Positions 1 through 7,984 of a DNA stretch of 19,036 bases are shown here, one piece after another. This stretch comes from Cladosporium sp. IMV 00045 (taxonomy: Eukaryota > Ascomycota > Dothideomycetes > Cladosporiales > Cladosporiaceae). The DNA is taken from positions 1 through 19,036 of the forward strand of contig MSJI02000698.1 of the NCBI GenBank assembly GCA_001931905.2. The letters run 5' to 3'. The translations under genes and the position numbers were made by a program. Below the pieces are notes generated by a model, which saw only the letters and a list, made by a program, of their open reading frames with translations, did no database searches and was not told the origin of the DNA. Position 1 is the stretch's first letter. Every line of letters begins with the position of its first letter.

Positions 1-80
1 GCCACATACCACGACGCGCCGATCGACATACGATAATCACGAAAGCTCGAATCAAATAGTGTAGTACAAAACCACCCAAC
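1..80 (+). promoter_or_regulatory. 5' leader / proximal promoter of the homeodomain gene (partial)
   Basis: These 80 bases precede the ATG at 81. The stretch is A/C-rich just before the start (AAAACCACCCAACATGG), a common fungal translation-initiation context with A at -3. No TATA box is evident. The rest of the promoter lies outside the window. Confidence 0.4.
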
Positions 81-2258
81 ATGGCAGACGTCATGCAGGC
101 ACCGCAGCTCCCTCAGCAGCAACAGGACGATCAGACGAGCATGCCGCCTCCCACTTCCACACCCACCGCCGCCAGCGCTGCGGCCGCTGCTGCGGCGAGG
201 AGACCGCCTCGCAAGAGCACCCTCACTCAGCAGCAGAAGAACCAGAAACGTCAGCGCGCCACCCAAGATCAGCTCCTCACTCTTGAAGTGGAATTCAACA
301 AAAACCCAACCCCGACTGCTCTTGTCCGCGAACGCATTGCTCAGGATATCAGCATGACTGAGAGATCTGTACAAATTTGGTTCCAGAACAGGTAAGCTGG
401 TGTGCCACTCGATTTGATAACAGTTGATTCTAACAATACCGACAGGCGTGCAAAGATCAAGAACATTGCTAAGCGTAGCATTGAGAGCGGCGAAGACTGC
501 GACAGCATCCCTGATTCTATGAGACAATACCTGGCCATGCACGCGTACGGCCCGAAGCCCATGGGTGTCGGCATGCCCGGCCAAGGTTTCCCCTTCGGCA
601 ACGGAGGAATGATGCTCAACACCGACACCACATCTAACAAGACGGTGATTCAGCACTTTCACTGCCGCTCACTCTCCGTCGGTACCTGGCGTCGCGTTGG
701 TCAAAGCACCATGGATCTGGTTATCTTCTACTCGCCCGAAAAGGCGTGCATCACTTACTACATCCACAACGACGCTGCTGGCTACAAGATTGAATACCCT
801 TTTGCCTGGATTAAGAACATCTCCCTCGAGCAGGGTGATGTGCAATCTGCTGCCGAGGGTGCATCTCAGCGCTCTGGTGGTCTCATTGTCGAACTCACCA
901 GGCCTCCCAAGTTCTACATGGACAGCTCGGGAAGCGGTGGCTTCTACGAGTGTGGCGACTTTACCGAGGACCAGCAGGCTAGCCGTATCTTCGTCCACCA
1001 CCTCGGCGGTCCTTCAAAGGTCCTTAGCGGACAATTGGCGAAACTCGTATCCCTTGAATCGTACCAGAACCGCCACCACATCTTCGACCCTAGCCAGTTC
1101 AGCGTCGCTTCCGCGCCCGTCTCGCCCGTCGGAAACCGCCCCGCCAGCCAGCCCAATCACATGGTCCACCCTCACAACCAGATGAACCTGTTCGCCGATC
1201 AGTCTGGTCTGATGGGCCCTCCTGCACCCCGAGGCCACAAGCGCCAGAGGAGTCGCTCTGTACCTGCAGCCATTGATTTCTCCATGATCCGCCAGCCCAT
1301 GCCATCATTCCTGATCCAGCATGAGAGCCAGTCTACGCCTACCGCCCAGGAGCCTGCACTCTTTGCGCCCCAGCCCCAGTACAACCAGCAGCCCAACTTT
1401 GCTCCTGGTCCGGCTCCAGGCTTGAGCATCGACACTTCCGCAACCTACGGCATGGATGTTCGCCTCGGCGGTCCCATGTCTGCGACCACGGTGAACTCTC
1501 CCAGCGAATTTGGTACGCCTGCGTACTTCTCTGGCTCCAACGAGGCTGCCTACCAGCCTCAGGTCAGCACACCGTACAACAACGGCTTCCTCGCTGTTGA
1601 CCAGGCTGCCATGATCGGAACCAGCAACACCCCTCTCTCAATGGCTAGCGGTGGTGACCCTGTCATTGCTGACCATTCACCTCCGCTTAACGGTCTCGGC
1701 CGCAGTCAAAGCGCTGATGTCTTCGGTACTCCTGGTGACAACACTCAGTTTGGTGACGACGGACTTTACCTTTCCGAGTCGTTCAACAAGCAGATGGCCC
1801 TCCCCTTTAGGAGCCCTATGGACGAGACCTTCAACTCTCCCATGCCTGACACTCAGTTCAACTTCGAGGTTCCTCCAAGCGTCGAAAGCCAGATGAGCCT
1901 GCCTTACCGCGCGCAAGACTTCCAGAGCCCGCCTCACCAGACGCCTGACCACATGTCGTTCCAGTCGCCCACGCCAGGTGCTAACATGCACCAGGACAGC
2001 GGCATTGCTTTCTCAACACCTTCTCACGTGCCGCAGGACCAGCAGTTCAACTTCAACAGCCCTAAGGATAGCGGCATGGTTTACCAGGATTCCAAGGTTT
2101 ACCACAGCCCAGCGTCGATGCAGCAGCTTCCCGAGGACTCGAACATGTACCAGCAGAGCCCACTCGGCCAAGGTACTCCTGGCCAGGCGTCTGACATGGA
2201 TATGCAGAACATGGGACTGTACATTGACCCCAACAACCTGAGCCAACCGCAGCACTAG
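81..2258 (+). CDS. Homeodomain transcription factor (RfeB/Pho2-like), 2 exons, 707 aa
   Basis: Exons are 81-391 and 446-2258; the 54-bp intron 392-445 has GTAAGC donor, TTCTAAC branch-like site and GACAG acceptor. Splicing joins an AG|G Arg codon and restores the third homeodomain helix ([15 protein letters not shown]). The product is 707 aa. Residues 1-45 are Gln/Pro/Ala-rich with a poly-Ala run. The homeodomain lies at about 54-113 with the invariant W-F-x-N of helix 3. A compact conserved-looking region at about 171-317 (from [16 protein letters not shown], rich in aromatic residues) matches my memory of fungal homeobox proteins annotated RfeB. Residues 318-707 are disordered, rich in Gln/Pro/Ser, with many S/T-P sites and short repeats such as QFNF. 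Role: sequence-specific DNA binding in the nucleus; the tail is probably an activation and phosphorylation region (inference). The homeodomain is certain; the RfeB-type subfamily is moderately sure. Confidence 0.92.
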
Positions 2259-4038
2259 AGGGTCAGTCGATCTGACCTTGAGACATCTAACGTACCGACA
2301 AGTGGCTGGACCTAATTTGCTTGGACCGCCATGCCTTTTGATGCAGCAAACTACAGCGAGCAACGTTCTTTCGTCATTTCCTTTACCAAATCGATCCCGC
2401 AACCCCGGGATCACAATCTTTTCTTTTTTTGTTTAGCTTTCGATTCTATTCAACAGCGACTTCAACAACAACACGCACAAATCATATGTTGGACACATAA
2501 TACTAGTGCTTATTTTCTCACACGAAGGACGGAAGAGGCGTTTTCTAACGGGACCGCGCCGCAGAGCGAGCGATGTGATTGGACAAGGAGTACAATACAT
2601 TGGACATGAAAGCCCACGGGCTAGATCCCCAATCGAGGAGACAGAAGACTTTCTGGGTGGCAGATTCTTTTTTTGGTTTTTCAGCAGAAGGGCGACGAAG
2701 GTATTATCATCTTGCAGAGTTCGAGAGATTTGCCTTGTCGTCGTCCTGGTTTCTTCTTCTCTCTCACCTCTGGGAAATCTTTCTTTTTTGATTTTTGGAT
2801 AGGGAGTGAGGGGGGTTTCTTTGATACCCTGTTTTTTTTTTTATTCTTTTCTTTTCTTTCAGTCTGATTGCTGGATTCTGGTTCTCGTTTCTTCTTGTCT
2901 GGCTTTCTCTTTTTCTCATATTCAGAACGTCACTTTTTTTTCTCTTTCGACCGAGTCGTTTTTCCCAAATCTCATTTCCCCATCTGTTTAGAAGAAGAGA
3001 AACACCAAAAAGAAACATTTAGTACTCTTCATGCGTTCGATTTTTCTTTCCGTCATTGTTACCTGCTATGATTTACATGTATTTGCGGAGAACGCCTTCT
3101 TTTTGCGTTTAACTGGGTTGGTTGTATCAATGAGATTGAATCCGGGTTCATAGACAAAATCGAACGACAGTCTGACACTACTACTTCTAATTCCTTTAAG
3201 TATTGCGTCTATGGCGTTTGATGCGAGCGAACGAGACTACTTACTGTTACTATCACATGTAAGAATACATATACCTATCCCGAGGGAAAAGCGGACCCGT
3301 CTCTGCCGGACTACCCGGCTGGGTAGCCTACTCGTGCGTGCCTATCTCACTCTCGACTTGGCATATACATGCGATCGCCTTTACCTTCAAAAAGCCAGAA
3401 CAGTCAATCCATCCTCTCGAGGCCTGACCCGCACGACCCTGCCCTTCTCTATCAAACTCGATCATCAAACCCTCCCCTTCCTTCTTCCTTCCGGTAGATC
3501 GGCACCTCTCCTACCCCCCCAGCCCATCCTTCATCCTCACCCAACACCGCCAAGAAGCGTTTCCGATCCGCGACGCAGAGTCGCCAAGAGCCATATTGCG
3601 TCGCGTCCAGCTTCGGTTTGAGCAGGGGGCTCTCGAAGAGCGGTGCCTCGGTGCTGCCTGACGGTCTGGTCTGGTACGAGGGATTGTTGTTCCGAACCCG
3701 AATGTCTTGGAGTTTTGGGGATGGGATACGGGGGGCCTTGAGCCTTGTAGGGCTATAAGGCTGGGGGGACTTGAGCTTTCGCCTCCGCTACTACTGTTCC
3801 TACCTTGCTCTTTCTGTCTGTTCTGCATTCCAGAACGTTGGCTCTGGGGACTCCTTGCCTTGCCTTCTCACTTTCGGTTTCTTTCGTTGTTTGGATTTGG
3901 AAGCTCTACTTTGTTACGATCGTTTTTTTCTTTTACGGCTACCAGGTGTGAAGAAGCATTACATTACATACTCGCATCTTTCCATACGATTCACGTCGAG
4001 CTATAAACCGATTCCGTCCTACAAACAAACATACAACA
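2259..4038. other. Long intergenic region: 3' UTR, pyrimidine-rich tract, PLAC8 promoter
   Basis: No supportable gene lies in these 1.78 kb. Short open frames exist on both strands, but their translations are low-complexity Phe/Leu/Ser-rich (from the T-rich strand) or Arg/Pro-rich and match no family I recognise. The first few hundred bases are probably the 3' UTR of the homeodomain gene. About 2660-3060 is strikingly T/C-rich on the + strand. About 3400-3560 is a second, CT-rich stretch. The last 40 bases are A/C-rich leader with a TATA-like CTATAAA at 4001-4007. An unannotated long non-coding transcript cannot be excluded. Confidence 0.5.
4001..4038 (+). promoter_or_regulatory. TATA-like element and 5' leader of the PLAC8 gene
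   Basis: CTATAAA at 4001-4007 lies 32 bases before the ATG and is followed by an A/C-rich leader ending ATACAACAATG, a favourable fungal start context with A at -3. The TATA-like motif is so close to the ATG that the resulting 5' UTR would be very short, so it may be a chance match. The leader context itself supports the start at 4039. Confidence 0.3.
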
Positions 4039-4657
4039 ATGTCCGAGTGGCAGAACGGCCTCTGCAGCGGCGTCTGCGGCGGCGACTGCGGTACCTGCGT
4101 ATGCTCCCCAACCCTCTTGGAAATACAGCGCACACAACGCGCTCCCACCAGACCAAAACCTCATTTCATCTCACTAACCACCTTCCGCAAAATAGTGGGG
4201 CTCCTGGTGCTGCACGCCCTGCCTGTACGGCCGCGCCTCGCAGCGCCTGGACATCTACCCGACCAACGACACGGAGCAAATCGACACCTGCGACACCAAC
4301 TGCTGGCTCTTCTGCCTGACGGGCTCCATGTTCCTGCACTGGGTGCCCATGATGCTGAAGCGCACGGCGCTGAGAGAGCATTTCGGAATCGAGGGGGATG
4401 TTTGTCGGGATGGGATGGTGAGTGATATCTTTTGAACCTGCGCGTTCGGGTGATGTGTGCGTGCGTACTGGTTGCTGATTCAAATACAGGTCTCCCTCTG
4501 CTGCACGCCCTGCGGCGTTGCCCAGATGAATACGGAAATGAAAGATCGCGCCGAGAAGGCCCATTTGATGCCGCAGCATGGCTATCAGGCCCATCCGCAG
4601 GGTATGGCGTACCAGCAGCAGCCTTACCCTCCGCAGCCGTATCAGCAGCATTACTAG
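4039..4657 (+). CDS. PLAC8 family cysteine-rich protein, 3 exons, 149 aa
   Basis: Exons are 4039-4098, 4196-4417 and 4490-4657. Introns are 4099-4195 (97 bp, GTATGC...AATAG, with CTAAC) and 4418-4489 (72 bp, GTGAGT...ACAG). Both are phase 0, and the spliced frame gives 149 aa ending at TAG. The family signature is visible: a short N-terminus (MSEWQNGLCSGVCGGDCGTC), then WCCTPCLYGRASQRL (about 24-38), a hydrophobic Cys-containing segment CWLFCLTGSMFLHWVPMML (56-74), R-x-x-L-R-E-x-F-x-I-x-G-D, C-R-D, and CCTPCGVAQ (98-106). The tail is Gln/Pro/Tyr-rich (HGYQAHPQGM onward). PLAC8 proteins (plant PCR and cell-number regulators, animal PLAC8) are small membrane-associated proteins linked to metal resistance or growth control. 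The role of the fungal members is not established, so no function is assigned beyond a probable membrane location. The 20-codon first exon is easily missed by gene finders. Confidence 0.88.
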
Positions 4658-4852
4658 GGTGGAGTTGGGTTGAGGGTTTCGTTTGGTCGGGGTGGGTATA
4701 TCCAAGGCAGTTTGGTTGTTGTGATGTGGGATAATCGTTTGTTGGGGTGGTAATATGCTGGTTTCCTGAGAGATGGGGCCGTATGATTGTAAGAAATGCA
4801 AAGGGGTATCATGTCGTGTAAACGCTTGCAGCCCTTCGAGCTTTGCAATGGA
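4658..4852. other. Convergent 3' intergenic region between PLAC8 and Wbp11-like genes
   Basis: These 195 bases separate the TAG of the PLAC8 gene from the stop of the minus-strand Wbp11-like gene. They are G/T-rich on the + strand (repeated TTGGT and GGGGTGG words) and must hold both 3' UTRs and polyadenylation sites, so overlapping transcripts are plausible. No open frame here looks real. Confidence 0.5.
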
Positions 4853-5743
4853 TCAATCTCCATCATCCTGAACGTCTTCCATCTGCACGGTCTTCCTCCC
4901 ATCGTCTTGCGAAGGCGGCTCGCCTATCAGCTCTGCCATCTCCCGCTCAAACCGTCGCGTCTCCTCCTCCATATCAACATCTTGGTGTTGTCCTGGCGCC
5001 TGAGCCTCTTGCTGCAATTGTTTGAACCGCTCTTCCTTCTCCCCAGCCTCTGCTGCTTTCTGCGCAGCCATGTAACCTGACTTTTCCAAGCGGTCTGCCT
5101 CCTCTGGCTCCAGCAGCCGACCCTGACCTTTCGTACGTGCCTTTTGCGCTGCCACAACACTAGGCATGAACCGCACAGCCTCCTTCTTCAAATCTCTCAG
5201 CTGCGGCGCGGAAGAGTACACAGTCTGCGCCGGCGCTGCGGGCACAGGTTTCGCAGGCAGACCATGCGCTTTGCGCGGCTGGGCAGGAATCGGCGGAGGC
5301 GTGTCTCGCGGCATTGGAATACTCCTTACGTCCGGGTCGGTTTCCTCGCCGCTGTCACTGCCATGCGCATCCTCCTCGCCTCTCCTCCGCTTGCCCAGAT
5401 TCTGCCTGCGCTCGCGCTGTTCTTGCCTCACATCGCCGCCTGCGCCATGATCTCTCCGCTCTGCGAACTTGGGCGCAGCGTCTCCTAGTGCTTCGCGAGC
5501 TCGCCGTACGCCGCGCAGGTCCTTCTCGAGCTGTGTGAGGGTCTCCTTGTCTTTGGGTCGCAGCACGCCGCGGCTCTCGAGCTCTTTCAGTTCGTCGATT
5601 TGTTTTTGTAGCCGTTCAGGGTTGCGGCGGGCGAGTTTCTCGTTGCGCTGGGCTTGGACTTGCTTTTTGTTCTTTGCTTGCGCTTTTTGCTTGTCGGCTT
5701 TGTGTTGTGCGGCGACAGGGTTTAGTGAGCGTTCCTTCGGCAT
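4853..5743 (-). CDS. Wbp11-like spliceosome-associated protein, 296 aa
   Basis: This is a single uninterrupted exon with ATG at 5743-5741 and TGA at 4855-4853. The N-terminal ~95 residues match the Wbp11 domain as found in fungi: MPKERSLNPVAAQHKADKQK, then RRNEKLARRNPERLQKQID, followed by E-x-R-G-x-L-R-P-K-D-K and AREALGDAAPKF. The rest is hydrophilic and charged. It has an acidic Ser/Asp stretch (about 130-145), a Pro-rich stretch P-P-P-I-P-A-Q-P (about 148-158) that could bind WW domains, and a second conserved-looking block from YSSAPQLRDLKKEAVRFMPS to KGQGRLLEPEEADRLEKSGY. The acidic C-terminus ends QMEDVQDDGD. In animals WBP11 is a nuclear pre-mRNA splicing factor that binds PQBP1 through proline motifs; a similar nuclear role here is inferred from the family. 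It is divergent from RRP43 with 240 bp between the start codons. Confidence 0.85.
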   Translation of the reverse strand: MPKERSLNPVAAQHKADKQKAQAKNKKQVQAQRNEKLARRNPERLQKQIDELKELESRGVLRPKDKETLTQLEKDLRGVRRAREALGDAAPKFAERRDHGAGGDVRQEQRERRQNLGKRRRGEEDAHGSDSGEETDPDVRSIPMPRDTPPPIPAQPRKAHGLPAKPVPAAPAQTVYSSAPQLRDLKKEAVRFMPSVVAAQKARTKGQGRLLEPEEADRLEKSGYMAAQKAAEAGEKEERFKQLQQEAQAPGQHQDVDMEEETRRFEREMAELIGEPPSQDDGRKTVQMEDVQDDGD

Positions 5744-5983
5744 CTTTGTGGATTTGTTGGAGGTATTAGTTGTTCGAGAAAAGTGAGATCATAGTTCAAA
5801 AGAGCTACATGTATTGCAATTATACCTCAGGCCACGTGATCGCGCGTCATTTGCCGTTTGCTTGGCATTGAAAGCCGAATGGACTTTTCGGTGAAGACAG
5901 GAACGTATCAACGGTATCAGACAGAAACCCGAACGAAAAGATACATCTTCTGGATCAGACTGACCAAGTCGCCATATAACACA
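5744..5983. promoter_or_regulatory. Divergent promoter shared by the Wbp11-like gene and RRP43, with CACGTG E-box
   Basis: This 240-bp region separates two start codons that point away from each other. A perfect palindromic CACGTG lies at 5833-5838 in the context GCCACGTGATCGCGCG, 90 bp from the Wbp11-like ATG and 146 bp from the RRP43 ATG. CACGTGAT is the core bound by bHLH factors of the Cbf1 type in fungi. The adjacent CG-alternating CGCGCG is also notable. The sharing by two RNA-processing genes makes co-regulation plausible, but this is inference. Confidence 0.5.
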
Positions 5984-6967
5984 ATGGCTGACACCGCGAG
6001 TGCAACTCCTGGACTATCCTTCCCGCGTGCGACTTTCGCAAAGCTCACTCCGGCACCATTTTTGCAGGCTCACCTCAAACAACCTCAGCCCATTCGACCT
6101 AGTGGACGCAAGCCTGATGAGCTCAGAGAGCCAGTGATCAACACCGGATCACTTTCACACAGCAATGGCAGTGCTGTAGTACGACTTGGAGATACGTCCG
6201 TCGTTTGTGGCGTCAGAGGCGAGATATTGCTCGCTTCCGAGGTGCCACATCCTCCCAACGAGGGAATTCTTGAAGAAGACTTGATTGAAAACTTGGGATT
6301 GCTCGTACCCAACGTCGAACTTAGCACCGGATGCTCACCTGCATACTTGCCTGGAAACCCGCCGTCCAACTCAGCGCAATCGCTCAGTTGGCGCATTGGC
6401 TCGCTTCTCCACTCGTCAAGTCTGCTCAAACCTAGCGATCTTACCATTTCTTACACAGAGCCGAAATCAGCAGACATGGGCCCGGACGAGGAGCCGAACA
6501 CCGTGATCAAGGCTTACTGGACCCTTTACATCGACATCCTCTGCATCTCTCTTGACGGCGACTGCTACGATGCTGCTTGGATGGCAGTCATGGCTGCCCT
6601 GAAGAACACGACCCTACCCAAGGCTTGGTGGGACGCAGACCATGAAGCTGTTGTTTGCTCGCCACTCGCAAACGAAGCCCAAAAACTTTCTCTGAACGGC
6701 TCGCCAAGCACGACGACTTTCGCCGTTTTCTCTACTCAGTCGCCGTTGAAACAGCGCTCAGAAGCCGAAAGCTGGGTGCTGGCCGACCCCGACGGCTTCG
6801 AAGAAGACGTTTGCAAGGAAGCCGTGACGGTCGTGCTTGACGGTGACAATGTTCTAAACATTGAGAAGCATGGTGGTGCTCACATTGGCAGAGACGCCAT
6901 GAATGAATGTGTAGCGGTCGCTAGTAAAAGGTGGGCGGAGCTTCAGAAGCTAGACCAAGGCGTCTGA
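5984..6967 (+). CDS. RRP43: Exosome complex ring subunit Rrp43 (EXOSC8 type), 327 aa
   Basis: This is a single exon. I chose the ATG at 5984 (context CACAATGG) because family similarity begins directly after it. The frame is also open up to an ATG at 5858, which would add 42 residues unlike the family. Residues 14-35 (RATFAKLTPAPFLQAH) and 38-80 (RPSGRKPDELREP, then GSLSHSNGSAVVRLGDTSVV and CGVRGEI) are the hallmark start of Rrp43/OIP2-type RNase PH proteins. The second half has the typical LYIDILCISLDGDCYDAAWM segment and a C-terminal GGAHIGRDAMNECVAVASKR. The protein is a member of the six-subunit RNase PH ring of the RNA exosome, acting in 3'-5' RNA processing and decay in nucleus and cytoplasm. 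Eukaryotic ring subunits lack catalytic activity and form the channel for Rrp44. Length fits the family. It ends with TGA at 6965-6967. Confidence 0.9.
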   Translation: MADTASATPGLSFPRATFAKLTPAPFLQAHLKQPQPIRPSGRKPDELREPVINTGSLSHSNGSAVVRLGDTSVVCGVRGEILLASEVPHPPNEGILEEDLIENLGLLVPNVELSTGCSPAYLPGNPPSNSAQSLSWRIGSLLHSSSLLKPSDLTISYTEPKSADMGPDEEPNTVIKAYWTLYIDILCISLDGDCYDAAWMAVMAALKNTTLPKAWWDADHEAVVCSPLANEAQKLSLNGSPSTTTFAVFSTQSPLKQRSEAESWVLADPDGFEEDVCKEAVTVVLDGDNVLNIEKHGGAHIGRDAMNECVAVASKRWAELQKLDQGV

Positions 6968-7984
6968 GCACTGAAAGTCGACGAACGGCTGATTCGGCGC
7001 CTCTTTTCGGACTTTGCAGACTATTCCCGACGGTTGGTTTCGCAAAGAGCTTCCCACGAGAAAGAAGATCAGCGGAAACTGAGCCCTGCATGCAGAGAAT
7101 TTGCGAAGCAGAGTCTCGGCAACTTTCGCTTTTGGAATGTCTCCGGCTGGATGAATACAGGCTTGCATGTTCTGTCAGGCAGCATGCCGAAATAGTAACC
7201 ATCAAGCCAGTGATGACTGCGTCGAAGATTTGTTCGCAAGGTCAATGTCAAACCAAGGCGGCCAAGATGATTCTTGGTTTCATTGCATCGAGTGCCGACT
7301 TTCCGCAAAAACCAACACATCTTATGTTAGCATGCCACATGCGGAGCATTTTGCATGTGGAATGAGATGGGAATGGCAAAGACCGATAGTTCTCCCTGTC
7401 TTTCTGCGAAATCAATGGTTGGTGTGCTCGACAGAATGTCACATCAACCTAGTTCCGTCCTCTTTGTCATAAAGATCGACAAGATGGACAGTCTTCGCCT
7501 TCACCGAGCTCACGTGTGAAGATCTGCGAAGGATGGAGAAAGGCATGCATGCCCTGCAAACTCCTTCAGCCCTATGCTGCGGCACATGGCTCGCCTGGCC
7601 ACTCATCCAATCACGACTCAATTTTCATAGAAAGATAGCCAATCATCCAGCTTATCCTTGAATCAATTCGACCACAGCTCCACGCTATGTAGATCTCTTA
7701 CGGTGTATTCAGCACGAAACAATGTCTATTCAGCGCGAGAGGCTTTGCTTTGGCATCGAGCCACCGCTGCCTTGGTAAACGATTTGCTTAGGGTGTATGA
7801 TCGGCAAGCTGAAGTCGGCGGCTCCAGTAACGGTGTGGAAGCAAAGATCTACGCTTCGCCGCTATTTCCTACACTTAGCGTTGCTCTGCTTACCCAAGCC
7901 AACTTCAGCACACTACCTCTTGGGTTACTGCGGCGATATGCGGCGAAAGCCTGCCCTTGAAACGTCTACCTACCAACAAACACC
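6968..7984. other. Intergenic region between RRP43 and the TF-domain gene
   Basis: About 1 kb without a supportable gene. Open frames of 60-144 codons overlap one another on both strands, and none shows a recognisable domain or codon bias. The first part is presumably the RRP43 3' UTR, and the last ~400 bases, with two CCAAT boxes, are presumably the promoter of the downstream gene. I looked for a separate Zn2Cys6-encoding exon here and found none. Confidence 0.5.
7607..7643 (+). promoter_or_regulatory. Pair of CCAATCA boxes upstream of the TF-domain gene
   Basis: CCAATCA occurs at 7607-7613 and again at 7639-7645, 32 bp apart start to start, in the same orientation and about 340-380 bp upstream of the ATG at 7985. 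CCAAT is the binding core of the HAP/AnCF complex in filamentous fungi. The paired arrangement is suggestive, but a 5-7 base motif can arise by chance. Confidence 0.3.

Noticed and set aside
1677..1991. 104-codon minus-strand frame antisense to the homeodomain gene
   Set aside because: It is Arg/Val/Leu-rich, lies wholly inside a well-supported exon and has no domain.
3211..3621. 136-codon + strand open frame upstream of PLAC8
   Set aside because: The translation is Arg/Pro/Leu-rich without any domain, lies in CT-rich sequence and has no splice or context support.
4166..4801. 211-codon minus-strand frame across the PLAC8 gene
   Set aside because: It is antisense to well-supported spliced exons, is His/Pro/Arg-rich and shows no domain; it is a shadow of PLAC8 codon bias.
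5858..5983. RRP43 start at the upstream ATG 5858 (369 aa product)
   Set aside because: The extra 42 residues do not resemble the family, and ATG 5984 has the better context. Family similarity starts right after 5984, so the shorter form was chosen and the extension reported only as a minor observation.
7201..7345. C-I-E-C-R-L segment as a possible Zn2Cys6 exon of the TF-domain gene
   Set aside because: Only two cysteines are in the right spacing; the remaining KC, P-x-C and C-x-x-C elements are missing, and no splice path links it to the downstream frame.
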